Assembly (NCBI RefSeq): GCF_001661265.1
Contig: NW_017567010.1
Location: 186,001-250,000, forward strand
From: Saitoella complicata NRRL Y-17804
Taxonomy: Eukaryota; Ascomycota; Saitoellomycetes; Saitoellales; Saitoellaceae
DNA: 64,000 nt
Reading direction: 5' to 3'
Positions 31,847-41,097 of this stretch are shown here, piece after piece. The notes beneath the pieces were generated by a model. The model saw nothing but the letters and a program-made list of their open reading frames with translations. It was not told where the DNA came from and made no database searches. The position numbers and the translations under genes are program-made. Positions within the stretch are counted from its first letter, which is position 1. The number at the start of each line of letters is the position of its first letter.

Positions 31847-32494
31847 CGCGACTGAACCCTAACGAAATAACCGAACAAGGAATGTATGGTGTGCAAAACT
31901 GGCGCAAATGAATGAAGGACGACACCGAGTCGTTGGCGGTCGTTCAAGAGATTTCGTCGAGGATGCCGAGTTGATGATGGAGGACTGTTTACGTCGCGCT
32001 CGTACCAAAACACCGACCGTGGAGTGCATGCAGGGTGCAGAGCAACGGTTGTCATGCAAAGCAAGAAGCATGAAATTGACTTAGAAACCACAGACCTTCC
32101 TTATAAAAAGCCTTCATGTTCTTTGGGGATCTGGCTTCTTGCTTGAGACTCCGGGAGCAGCCGGTCACCTGTCATCCACTTTCCGATCCTCTCCGACGCT
32201 GGGAGCGGCCACGGCGTCGATATTACCGCGGGTTATCGATTACGGTATCCCCCGCCTTATGCGTATGGGAAACTTCCAAGGTCGCCCAACAACGGCAGAC
32301 AACCTTAACCTTAACCACCACGTCAACGGACATTCGCAACACAGGAAACAGCGGCCCCGTTTCCGTCTTTTCCATTCGCCATTTCTCCGGTCTTGCCCCA
32401 ACATCATTCTTCTCCCCCCATCCAGGCCCTAGGTCTCAATAAAAAGCCAACCGAGGTAATCAGATCCATCACACCAAGGATTTGGTATTCGAGA
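31847..32494. other. Divergent intergenic region, SMC2 to small Gly-rich gene
   Basis: 648 bp with no supported gene. It holds the SMC2 promoter and a short CTTAACCTTAACC repeat near 32304-32316. Open frames here show no motifs. Confidence 0.5.
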
Positions 32495-32936
32495 ATGTCA
32501 ACTACCAACAGACCCTTCCTCTCAACAATGCTCACAAACATCTGGGCCTTCCGCTCAAGGCAGCAACTCCTGCGAACACTAGCTAAATCACCGTCACCAC
32601 CCCCACAAGCACTCACCCCGCAACGGCAACGGCGGGGTTCGTCTACCTCTTTATCTTCACTGCACAGTCTCGAGAAGGGGCGGAAGAGTGTTGAGGCACC
32701 AGCAACAAACACAGGAACGGGGACGAGTGCGGGAGGAGGAGGTGGAGCTGGAGGTGGTGGAGGGCACCAGTGGGAGAGGGACGGTGGGAAGTTGTGGATT
32801 GGCGGGCGGACTGCGGACGGGAAGGAACAATATTACAGTCTGGGAGTCATCAGGTGCGTAAGATATCCCTGCCTATTAACGCAGGCCGCTAACGTCAATT
32901 TACAGGAGAAAATCATTCGACCGTATGTCGGTCTAA
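32495..32936 (+). CDS. Unrecognised small basic protein with conserved-looking C-terminal RRKSFDRMSV tail
   Basis: Exons 32495-32853 and 32906-32936 give 129 aa. The N-terminus is basic with hydrophobic residues (RPFLSTMLTNIWAFRSRQQLL) and could be a mitochondrial presequence or an amphipathic helix. A Ser/Pro-rich stretch and a Gly run follow, then a compact C-terminal segment, WERDGGKLWIGGRTADGKEQ followed by YYSLGVIR. The last exon encodes only RRKSFDRMSV, a PKA-type R-R-x-S site. The intron (52 nt, with CTAAC) was accepted because it creates a clean C-terminus and keeps frame. I do not recognise the family and propose no function. Confidence 0.62.
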
Positions 32937-33375
32937 TTACACCATGAAACGAAGAAAAATTTGAGAGGAGAGCATCAAAGTCGATAAGAGCATTACAAAG
33001 TTGACGAGGGTTGAACGAAGGAAGCGGTTTTATGTCTACGGGTTCTTAATTTATGTCACAGGGAAACGGAGAAAAAGAGCATTCACCGCGAAGAAGCTGG
33101 TGTTGCTAAACAGAAAACGCGTATTCATTTCACTCCACTCGATTCAAAGAAGAGAAGTCGTAATTCACTGTCCCCTTCAACTTGGCATATTATCTTCGTC
33201 ATTCCCACGTTGGTATCGCGCAATCCCTACATGCACCAACTTGCAGCCAGGCACGGATCCAGCAGCAGAGGCGAAGACGGCCAAACCTTAATTCAAGACC
33301 ATCTCGCCTCAACCTCCATACCTTGACCTCCACCCATTCGATCTGCCTTTCAGTGCACGGATCGCCCAATCACCA
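32937..33375. other. Intergenic region upstream of the cystathionine beta-lyase gene
   Basis: 439 bp. Probably a 3' region followed by the promoter of the next gene, with a pyrimidine-rich leader just before its ATG. Nothing else recognised. Confidence 0.5.
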
Positions 33376-34671
33376 ATGGACAACCTCGCAAAAACAGTTG
33401 CCTCCCGTCTCGGCCTCGAAGAAAACATGCCTCCAACCCCCCTCGACTCTCCCAAACGCGAAGCTTCCCCGCAAGTCAAAAAGCCCTTGTCCATGGCCAC
33501 TGAACTCGTCTACATCGACTCCGCAACCGGTGTCCGGGATCCGTACAATGCTGCTTCCGTCCCAATTTACCAGACTGCGACGTTCAAGCAGAATTCTGCG
33601 ACGCAGATGGGGGAGTATGACTACACTCGTTCTGGGAACCCGACGAGGAGTCAGTTGGAGAGGCATTTGGCGAAGATTATGAAGGCGAAGAGAGCGTTGG
33701 TTGTTACGTCGGGTATGGGTGCTATGGATGTGATCACTCGTCTCCTCAAGGCTGGAGACGAAGTCATCGCTGGAGATGACTTGTACGGCGGTACCAACAG
33801 ATTGCTCAAGTATTTGAGCACACACGGTGGAATTACAGTCCACCACGTCGACACCACAAAGACCGAAAGTGTCATCCCCTTCCTCAACGAGAAAACCGCC
33901 CTCGTCCTCCTCGAAACCCCCACAAACCCTCTCATCAAAATCTGTGACATCACCGCAATCTCCTCCCTCGTCCACCAAAAGTGCCCCAACGGAGTCGTGG
34001 TTGTCGACAACACAATGATGTCCCCCATGCTCATGAACCCTCTCGACCTCGGCGCCGACATCGTCTACGAATCCGGCACCAAATACCTCTCGGGCCACCA
34101 CGACCTCATGGCCGGAGTCCTCGCCGTCAATTCGGAAGATCTTGGTGAGAAGCTGTTTTTCACGATTAATGCTACGGGGTGTGGATTGAGTCCGTTTGAT
34201 TCATGGTTGTTGTTGAGGGGTGTCAAGACCCTGGGTATCAGGATGGAGAAACAACAAGCAAATGCCGAGCGTATCGCAGCATACCTCGAGGACCGCGGGT
34301 TTAAGGTTCATTACCCAGGTCTCCGCTCCCACCCGCAATACGACCTCCACGCCCGTCTCGCACGCGGTCCAGGCGCAGTGTTGTCTTTCGAAACTGGATC
34401 AACCACCATCTCCGAGAAAATCGTCGAAGGTACCAAAATCCATGGTATCTCTGTGAGTTTCGGATGTATTAACTCTTTGATCTCGATGCCGTGTCGGATG
34501 AGTCATGCGAGTATCAATGAGCAGACGAGGAAGGAGAGAGGGTTGCCGGAGGATTTGATTCGCTTGGCCGTTGGGATTGAGGATGTGGAGGATTTGATTG
34601 AGGATTTGGAGGGGGCTATTGGGGGGGCTTATGAGGGGAGTGGGTTGGTGCCGGGACAGCAGGAGGCTTAG
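33376..34671 (+). CDS. STR3: Cystathionine beta-lyase
   Basis: Intronless 431-aa Cys/Met-metabolism PLP enzyme. It cleaves cystathionine to homocysteine, ammonia and pyruvate in the transsulfuration route to methionine. Family motifs: YDYTRSGNPTRSQLE, ALVVTSGMGAMDVI, DDLYGGTNRLL, ETPTNPLIKICD, VVVDNTMMSP, and the PLP-lysine region SGTKYLSGHHDLMAG. The SGHHDLM sequence distinguishes fungal beta-lyases from gamma-lyases and synthases. The C-terminus has GCINSLISMPCRMSHAS and the usual LIRLAVGIEDVEDLIEDL. The ~30-aa leader before the fold may target to an organelle, but it is not clearly a signal. The gene shows sharp alternation of C-rich and G/T-rich codon blocks. Confidence 0.93.
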   Translation: MDNLAKTVASRLGLEENMPPTPLDSPKREASPQVKKPLSMATELVYIDSATGVRDPYNAASVPIYQTATFKQNSATQMGEYDYTRSGNPTRSQLERHLAKIMKAKRALVVTSGMGAMDVITRLLKAGDEVIAGDDLYGGTNRLLKYLSTHGGITVHHVDTTKTESVIPFLNEKTALVLLETPTNPLIKICDITAISSLVHQKCPNGVVVVDNTMMSPMLMNPLDLGADIVYESGTKYLSGHHDLMAGVLAVNSEDLGEKLFFTINATGCGLSPFDSWLLLRGVKTLGIRMEKQQANAERIAAYLEDRGFKVHYPGLRSHPQYDLHARLARGPGAVLSFETGSTTISEKIVEGTKIHGISVSFGCINSLISMPCRMSHASINEQTRKERGLPEDLIRLAVGIEDVEDLIEDLEGAIGGAYEGSGLVPGQQEA

Positions 34672-34844
34672 GTGTTTGTGTGTACGATATCAAAGGACTG
34701 AGTGAGGATTCACGAAAAAGGTTCTTGGGTTTTGTCGTGCAATTTTGGAAAAGGGTGTTGTAGCTCGTATTGATATACAGTTTTTCCTATTGAGTTGTGA
34801 TCGCACTGTCAATCCAGTTGACGTCGAAACATGATCCTGACTCC

Positions 34845-35831
34845 TCACCGCCGCCCAACCTCCCCCTTCATCTCCTCCCTCGATTCCCACTCTGCATCCC
34901 TTTCCAAAAATGCATAAAACGCCCTGACCAACACCACCGTACTCGCATGCCACAATGCATGCGCATCCAACAAATCCCACACAGGCGGGAAATCAAACAA
35001 CTCCAAACTCATGGCGCACCCAACCGCCACCACGATTGCCGCGGGCCATAGAGCCCATGCGGGGCGGGAAGAGTAGTGGGTGAGGGAGTAGTAGATCCAG
35101 AGGAGGTTGGAGGCGAAGCCAACTAGGACATTTGCGAGCATGTTGTAGCTGTAGTCGAAGGTCACAAAAGATAGGTAGGAGACGTGGGCGAGGTATGCAG
35201 TGAGGCAAATCAGGCCCCAGGATGTTACGATAGTTTTTGACTTGGGGTGTCGGTAGAGGTGGAAGATCCGGATAGGTACGTAGAAGAGGGTGTACATCAT
35301 TGTCAACCCCGCCGCAAAGTAGTCTGCGCGTTCGGTGATGATGTAGTCCCGGGTATGGAAGATGGACGAGCAGAGCCAGGCCCACATCCCGACGATGGAG
35401 GAGATGAGGTAGAATGGTTTCATCACATAGCGATCGGGTATCCGCGCCCTCAGTCTCCTAAAACCGCGCCAGTGTTCGTATCCATTCAGGACGGAGAAAA
35501 GTACGGATAGTGGTTCTTGCATGCCAAAAATTCGAAGAAACGGCCATTTACCGTGGTATTGCTCGATGACATGGTTGGAAGCGACGTGTTCTGCCGTGAG
35601 TGCGCGTTGGCAGAGGTAGTCGCAGTTCGACTCGCAGGTCCAGCCTAGGAGGCGGAGGTGGATGGGGAGGTAGGTGGTGCCTGAAGATGGGTTGCAGAGG
35701 TTATCGGTGCATTTTTGGAGACAGTATTGGAATGCGGGAAGTCTGTCGCCTCGGGAGGCATATACAACTGTTGCTGCACAGCTGACAACTGCAGCCGTTG
35801 CGAGGAGAGCGTTTCGTCGTGTTACCGACAT
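34845..35831 (-). CDS. PER1: PER1/PGAP3 family GPI-remodelling protein
   Basis: Intronless 328-aa Per1-like protein of the CREST superfamily. It removes the sn-2 acyl chain of GPI anchors in the ER (family knowledge). An N-terminal signal-like hydrophobic stretch (ALLATAAVVSCAATVVYA) is followed by a lumenal Cys-rich region (FQYCLQKCTDNLC, GWTCESNCDYLCQ). The family motifs QYHGKWPFLR, QEPLSVLFSVLN, SIFHTRD and TERADYFAAGL then appear, with the final HALWHAST carrying the conserved His residues. About seven membrane helices follow the Cys region. Length and order are typical. 158 bp from HMT1, head to head. Confidence 0.95.
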   Translation of the reverse strand: MSVTRRNALLATAAVVSCAATVVYASRGDRLPAFQYCLQKCTDNLCNPSSGTTYLPIHLRLLGWTCESNCDYLCQRALTAEHVASNHVIEQYHGKWPFLRIFGMQEPLSVLFSVLNGYEHWRGFRRLRARIPDRYVMKPFYLISSIVGMWAWLCSSIFHTRDYIITERADYFAAGLTMMYTLFYVPIRIFHLYRHPKSKTIVTSWGLICLTAYLAHVSYLSFVTFDYSYNMLANVLVGFASNLLWIYYSLTHYSSRPAWALWPAAIVVAVGCAMSLELFDFPPVWDLLDAHALWHASTVVLVRAFYAFLERDAEWESREEMKGEVGRR

Positions 35832-35989
35832 TTTATTTTTGGTGGTTTCCCAGGGTCCGCTTTGCGGTGGTAGTAGTCGAGGTCCAAGCGTAGCCGAATC
35901 ACGTGAAGTCGCCCGCCGCCAGATATTTTCGAAACTGACTCCAACGTCCGTTCAACGAGAAGGAATATCCCATTCAGTAACCCCTTCAA

Positions 35990-37030
35990 ATGACCCAGCA
36001 AGACGTTCAGATGACTGGTGCTACCTCTGCGCCTGCCCAGCCCGAGGGCATGACCTCCAAGGACTACTACTTTGACTCGTATGCCCACTTTGGTATTCAC
36101 GAGGAAATGCTGAAGGATGAGGTCCGAACGAGGTCGTACCGCGACTCTGTGTTGAACAACAAGCACTTGTTCAAGGATAAGGTTGTTCTTGATGTTGGGT
36201 GCGGTACTGGTATTTTGTCCATGTTCTGCGCAAAGGCTGGAGCGAAGCACGTTTATGGTATCGATATGTCCAACATCATCAAGCAGGCACGGAAAATTGT
36301 CGATGTCAACGGATTGTCGGATAAGGTTACCCTGATCCAGGGTAAGATGGAGGAGATCGAGTTGCCGGTGCAGAAGGTCGACATTATCATCTCCGAGTGG
36401 ATGGGATACTTCTTGTTGTATGAATCTATGTTGGACACCGTGTTGTTGGCTCGTGACAAGTACTTGGCGCCCGGTGGTATGATGTTCCCCGACAAGGCTA
36501 CCATGTTCGTCGCTGGTATCGAGGATGGAGACTACAAGGAGGAGAAGATCGGTTACTGGGATGATGTGTACGGCTTTGACTACTCCCCCATCAAGGAGAT
36601 CGCGCTCAAGGAGCCCCTGGTCGACATCGTCGACATCAAGAACGTCGTCACCGACCCTTGCTGTATCGCCTCCTTCGACCTCCTTACTGTCACCGTAGAA
36701 GACCTCGCCTTCTCCCGTGACTTCAGAATCATGGCCAGAAGAGACGACTACGTCCACGCCCTTATTTTCTGGTTCGACATCTCCTTCGACGCATGCCACA
36801 AGCCCGTCAAGTTCAGTACCGGACCCCACGCAAAGTACACTCATTGGAAGCAGACCGTGATGTACCTTCCCAACGACGGATTGGCCATGAAGGAGGGCGA
36901 GAGCATCGAGGGACACGTGAGCAGCAAGCCTAACGCGGAGAACCCCAGAGATTTGGATATCGTTATTTCTTACAAGTTTGAAGGAGAGCACGCCAAGGAT
37001 GAGGGAAACTGCGAGTACAGAATGTGTTAA
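35990..37030 (+). CDS. HMT1: Protein arginine N-methyltransferase 1 (HMT1/PRMT1)
   Basis: Intronless 346-aa type I arginine methyltransferase, which makes asymmetric dimethylarginine in RNA-binding proteins. Motifs: [16 protein letters not shown], post-motif [10 protein letters not shown]-binding [14 protein letters not shown], the acidic GIDMSN, the double-E loop [14 protein letters not shown], and the THW loop ([11 protein letters not shown]). The C-terminal beta barrel ends GNCEYRMC. All catalytic elements are intact. A 477-aa frame on the opposite strand is a shadow of this gene. Confidence 0.97.
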   Translation: MTQQDVQMTGATSAPAQPEGMTSKDYYFDSYAHFGIHEEMLKDEVRTRSYRDSVLNNKHLFKDKVVLDVGCGTGILSMFCAKAGAKHVYGIDMSNIIKQARKIVDVNGLSDKVTLIQGKMEEIELPVQKVDIIISEWMGYFLLYESMLDTVLLARDKYLAPGGMMFPDKATMFVAGIEDGDYKEEKIGYWDDVYGFDYSPIKEIALKEPLVDIVDIKNVVTDPCCIASFDLLTVTVEDLAFSRDFRIMARRDDYVHALIFWFDISFDACHKPVKFSTGPHAKYTHWKQTVMYLPNDGLAMKEGESIEGHVSSKPNAENPRDLDIVISYKFEGEHAKDEGNCEYRMC

Positions 37031-37653
37031 AGAAGTTGAATCTTGATCTTGAGATCGGTACGACAGAATGCAGTATGAGACGCCGAGACAGAGATGAAAG
37101 TGGAAAGCGGGAAGGTCGCGATCATTGATCGTTGGGGGAACGTTGGGAGGCGATAAGCTTATTGAGCGGCAAATGAAAGCATGTGAAGATCTAGCCAAGG
37201 AATTTGTTTTGTGAACAGCAGCGAATCGCATTAGAATTGATACCTTTTTACTCAATCTTTTTGATGGGACGGGAGGTTCTCGGTTTTTCCCTTAGTCCAT
37301 ATCATCTTGTGCAACGGCTCGGACTTGACGGCAGCTGACACTCGATCTCGGGCAGTGACGTCTGTGCCTATGAAAATAGACTATCGAAGGGCTGCGTAGG
37401 TAGACCCTTGAACTCCCCCAACCAACCAGACATTCGATACACGTCGGAATAAACTAAACGCTTCAGCTTTCCATTTGATTTAACAAACGACCTCCCTTCC
37501 GTTCTTGCTTGCTGCTTAACGATTACCTCATAGGCTTGGTTTTGTGAGAAGGCACTTCCGTGCACCGTGCACCGTGCACGATGGCGATGGACGGCTAACC
37601 TCGAACAATAGACTTTTACATTCGACTTATACATCTGTCGATTTACAGCTCCC
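37031..37653. other. Intergenic region upstream of the YPK1-type kinase
   Basis: 623 bp with no supported gene. It contains a threefold 7-bp repeat (TGCACCG, TGCACCG, TGCACG) at 37561-37580, 74-93 bp before the kinase ATG. Confidence 0.55.
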
Positions 37654-39669
37654 ATGTCCGATATCGCAAACGCCGCAAAGAGACTCTTCTCAAAGACAGG
37701 TTCGCAGGGCACCGTCCCAAAGGTCGCACAACACCGGCCAGATTCGCTAGTATCAGAATTCCACGATGAACAGCACTTGAACTCGGGACAGACGACACCG
37801 CAGCCATCGTTGTTTGATAAGAGATACCCTGAGATGAGTCACGACGACCGTGCGTCTCGAAATACGGTTACGAGCGATAATGATGGGTCGGTTACGAGCA
37901 TTGAGAGCGTGCCTGTTGGGCCGCCGCGGGGACGATTGACGCTTACCATCGTGCAGGCGAGAAACCTGAAGATCTCGAACCCGAATGCGAGCCCGTATGT
38001 TGTGTGTACCTTCGAGGGTAACGAGTTCATCACCAGAGAGCCCGTACCCGAGAACGACGACATGGCACGCGGAGTCGTTATTCCCAAGTCTCGTCAGTCA
38101 TCATTCACAGAGCTCACAGAGCTCAACGGCGGAAGGCCTACGATGAGCCGTGCGGGAACCAGCAGGCCTGGATCTGGCATGAACACGCCCTCGCTGAGCC
38201 CGAACCCGCACAAGAACTACCAGAAGGCTTCGAGCCCGTTTTGGAGGCACGAGGCTGCGTTCGACGTTTGTGGTGAGCACAGCGTCCTCGACGTATCCGT
38301 CTACGACAAATCCGACTCTGAGCTCTTCTTGGGTCACGTCCGTATCCACCCGATCCTGAAGCACGAACACGTTTCGGACGAGTGGTATAAGCTCCAGGTC
38401 CGTGACTCGAAGGAAGGTAACGAGAATGATGACCACGTCGGTGGTGAGATCAAGATTTCGATGGTTTATGAGAACGTCGAGAAACGCCACTACGGACCGG
38501 ACGATTTTGAGGTTCTGAGGTTGATTGGAAAGGGAACGTTCGGTCAGGTGTACCAGGTCCGCAAGAAGGACACGCAGCGCATTTACGCCATGAAAGTCCT
38601 TTCCAAGAAGGTCATCGTGCAGAAGAAAGAAGTCGCTCACACCATCGGCGAGAGAAACATCTTGGTCCGTACCGCCATGGCCGACTCGCCATTCATCGTC
38701 GGACTCAAGTTCTCGTTCCAGACGCCTACTGACTTGTATTTGGTCACTGACTACATGTCTGGTGGAGAATTGTTCTGGCATTTGCAGCAGGAAGGAAAGT
38801 TCTCGGAGGCGAGGGCTAGGTTTTACATTGCGGAGCTTGTGTTGGCGTTGGAGCACTTGCACGACTATGATATCGTTTACCGTGATTTGAAACCGGAGAA
38901 TATCCTGCTTGATGCGAATGGTCACATCGCGCTTTGTGACTTTGGTCTTTCCAAGGCCAACCTTTCGGCTGATGCTACGACCAACACATTCTGCGGCACG
39001 ACTGAATACCTTGCTCCCGAGGTCCTCCTCGACGATGCTGGTTACACTAAGCTCGTTGACTTCTGGTCCCTTGGTGTCCTTGTCTTCGAGATGTGCTGTG
39101 GATGGTCTCCATTCTACGCCGAGGACACGCAGCAGATGTACAAGAACATCGCGTTCGGAAAGGTCAGGTTCCCCAAGGACGTTCTCTCTCAGGAGGGAAG
39201 GAACTTTGTCAAGGGCCTGTTGAACCGTAACCCGAAGAACCGATTGGGTGCCACGAGGGATGCGGCAGAATTGAAGGAGCACCCCTTCTTTGCTAACGTC
39301 GACTGGAACGCGATGTTGAGAAAGGAGGTTCCGCCTCCCTTCAAGCCGACATTGACGAGCGAGCTTGACACCTCGAACTTTGATCCCGAGTTCACTAATG
39401 CGCCCGCGACTGTCAGACCTGGGAACGAGATTACCGCGTCTACGCCTTTGTCGCCTGGTATGCAGGAGAAGTTCAAGGGTTTCACGTTTGTGGATGAGAA
39501 CCTCGATGAGGACTTTGGTGGCCGAAAGAAGTTCCAGGAGGACTTGATGGATGAGGATGCCCTGGAGGGTACCGGCGTGACTGACGACGAGGACGAGGAT
39601 GATGACGATATCGATACCGGCCACCATGACGATAGGATGGAGGAGGATGTGTTCAACTTCAAGGTATAA
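37654..39669 (+). CDS. YPK1: AGC protein kinase, YPK1/Gad8 (SGK) type
   Basis: Intronless 671-aa Ser/Thr kinase of the Ypk1/Gad8 group, acting downstream of TORC2 and PDK1 in membrane and wall homeostasis (family knowledge). Residues about 85-270 form a C2-like domain (RGRLTLTIVQARNLKISNPN). The kinase domain begins DDFEVLRLIGKGTFGQVYQV (about 290), with the catalytic lysine in YAMKVLSKK, VYRDLKPENILL, DFGLSK, the activation loop TTNTFCGTTEYLAPE, and FFANVDWNAML near its end. The C-terminal extension has a turn-motif region (TPLSPG) and the hydrophobic motif FKGFTF, followed by an acidic tail. The domain order C2-kinase-HM fits YPK1. SCH9 also has a C2 domain and a similar order, so the paralogue should be confirmed. 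Confidence 0.93.
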   Translation: MSDIANAAKRLFSKTGSQGTVPKVAQHRPDSLVSEFHDEQHLNSGQTTPQPSLFDKRYPEMSHDDRASRNTVTSDNDGSVTSIESVPVGPPRGRLTLTIVQARNLKISNPNASPYVVCTFEGNEFITREPVPENDDMARGVVIPKSRQSSFTELTELNGGRPTMSRAGTSRPGSGMNTPSLSPNPHKNYQKASSPFWRHEAAFDVCGEHSVLDVSVYDKSDSELFLGHVRIHPILKHEHVSDEWYKLQVRDSKEGNENDDHVGGEIKISMVYENVEKRHYGPDDFEVLRLIGKGTFGQVYQVRKKDTQRIYAMKVLSKKVIVQKKEVAHTIGERNILVRTAMADSPFIVGLKFSFQTPTDLYLVTDYMSGGELFWHLQQEGKFSEARARFYIAELVLALEHLHDYDIVYRDLKPENILLDANGHIALCDFGLSKANLSADATTNTFCGTTEYLAPEVLLDDAGYTKLVDFWSLGVLVFEMCCGWSPFYAEDTQQMYKNIAFGKVRFPKDVLSQEGRNFVKGLLNRNPKNRLGATRDAAELKEHPFFANVDWNAMLRKEVPPPFKPTLTSELDTSNFDPEFTNAPATVRPGNEITASTPLSPGMQEKFKGFTFVDENLDEDFGGRKKFQEDLMDEDALEGTGVTDDEDEDDDDIDTGHHDDRMEEDVFNFKV

Positions 39670-40103
39670 TGGGTTGGCCATGGTTTGGGGTCTACAGGAT
39701 TTGGGGAAATGTAAGTGTACGATGAGCAAAGAAGCAGAAGCATGAAAAAAAGGAAGAGCGTGGTTTCCTTACTTTTGCTTTTCCGTGTTAATTACTGGTT
39801 TTTGAGTGTACGCTTGCAAATGAGTGGAGTGTAACAGTTCAGCACAAAAATGCTAATGCCAATGGACGTTGCTTTCGATTATTTTGATTTGTTCATAATC
39901 CATCCTTCGGATTCTGATACCGTATGTGTATCTTCGACCTTCTACAAATACTACTACTACTATATACCTTCTCTCACAGCCCGGCCGAAGCTTCTGGGGC
40001 ACATTGCCACGCCTTAGCTGCAGGCTGGGATAACCGCGCGTAAGTACAAAACCTATAAACCGCCACTTGTGACATCTCCATCAAACGGATCAGTTATCTC
40101 AAG
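39670..40103. other. Intergenic region with a short CTA repeat
   Basis: 434 bp between tandem genes. An ACTACTACTA run lies near 39950-39961. Otherwise AT-rich with no gene, consistent with a 3' region plus a promoter. Confidence 0.5.
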
Positions 40104-40913
40104 ATGCCCTCAAACAAATCTTATCAAGCTGTTCCTCAGACGGAAGATACCTTTTCGTCTCCTGCTGGTGCTCCTCCTCCGCCAGCCTACGGCGCTGCCC
40201 CACTCCACCCGCAACCTCGCTCCGATGATGTCGCCAGCAATGACTTCAAGATGGGTCTCGTTTCCCAAGTTGACATTGTGATTCGCATGGCATTCGTCCG
40301 CAAAGTCTACTCCATTCTCTTTGCTCAACTCGCCTTGACTTCTGCCGTCGGTGCCTTCTTCATGTTCTGCAAGCCTGTCCAGGCATGGATCCACCAGAAC
40401 CAGTGGATGATGTTTTTGTCGTTATTTGGTACGATTGGGATGATGCTCGCGTTGTTTTGGAAGAGGCATTCGTACCCGGCGAACTTTTATTTGTTGGGCG
40501 GGTTTACGTTGTTGGAGGCGTATGCGGTCGGTAATATCGTTACATATTACGATACGATTATCGTGCTTGAGGCGACCATCATTACGGCTGGTTTATTCCT
40601 TGGGTTGACGTTGTTTACAATGCAGTCCAAATGGGATTTCAGTGGTATGGGCCCATACTTGTTCACTGGTTTGTGGATGTTGATTATCTCGGGATTCGTG
40701 GGGATGTTCTTCCCTCACAACGGCGTTTTCGAGATTGTATACGCTGTCGTTGGAGCTTTGATCTTCAGTGCTTACATCATCTACGACACCTACTTGATCA
40801 TGAACAAGCTGTCCGTGGAGGAGTATATCGTTGCTGCGATCTCTCTCTACCTCGACATCATTAACTTGTTCTTGAACATCCTCCGTATCTTGAACTCGCA
40901 GAATGACAACTAA
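40104..40913 (+). CDS. BXI1: BAX inhibitor-1/TMBIM family membrane protein (BXI1-like)
   Basis: Intronless 269-aa protein of the TMBIM (LFG/BI-1) family, calcium-leak-like proteins of ER, Golgi or vacuole membranes that affect stress survival. A ~50-aa Pro/Gln-rich cytosolic N-terminus (APPPPAYGAAP) precedes seven membrane helices. Family marks are IRMAFVRKVYSILFAQLALT, the AYAVGNIVTYY block, GLFLGLTLFTMQSKWDFS, and the terminal IIYDTYLIMNKLSVEEYIVAAISLYLDIINLF with conserved Asp residues. Length and layout match yeast BXI1/YBH3. Confidence 0.93.
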   Translation: MPSNKSYQAVPQTEDTFSSPAGAPPPPAYGAAPLHPQPRSDDVASNDFKMGLVSQVDIVIRMAFVRKVYSILFAQLALTSAVGAFFMFCKPVQAWIHQNQWMMFLSLFGTIGMMLALFWKRHSYPANFYLLGGFTLLEAYAVGNIVTYYDTIIVLEATIITAGLFLGLTLFTMQSKWDFSGMGPYLFTGLWMLIISGFVGMFFPHNGVFEIVYAVVGALIFSAYIIYDTYLIMNKLSVEEYIVAAISLYLDIINLFLNILRILNSQNDN

Positions 40914-41097
40914 GTTGAGGACAATGGGTTACTACTGTTAAGTGATGATTAGGACGGTCTTTCTTTGGAAGGAATGAACGGCAGCAACAGGGAGTTAGTA
41001 TCGTAATTTCAATATACCCTCACTCATTAAGCCCATTTTCAAATTATCGTAATATAACCCATCGTACAATACCCTGTATACTATATCTTAAAGGTCC

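Noticed and set aside
32304-32316. CTTAACCTTAACC as a telomere-like repeat
   Set aside because: Only two units in an internal promoter; no array.
35822-37255. 477-aa minus-strand open frame opposite HMT1
   Set aside because: It mirrors the conserved HMT1 coding sequence and matches no family; a by-product of codon bias.
38101-39729. 542-aa minus-strand open frame opposite the YPK1-type kinase
   Set aside because: Shadow of a highly conserved kinase gene, with no domain of its own.
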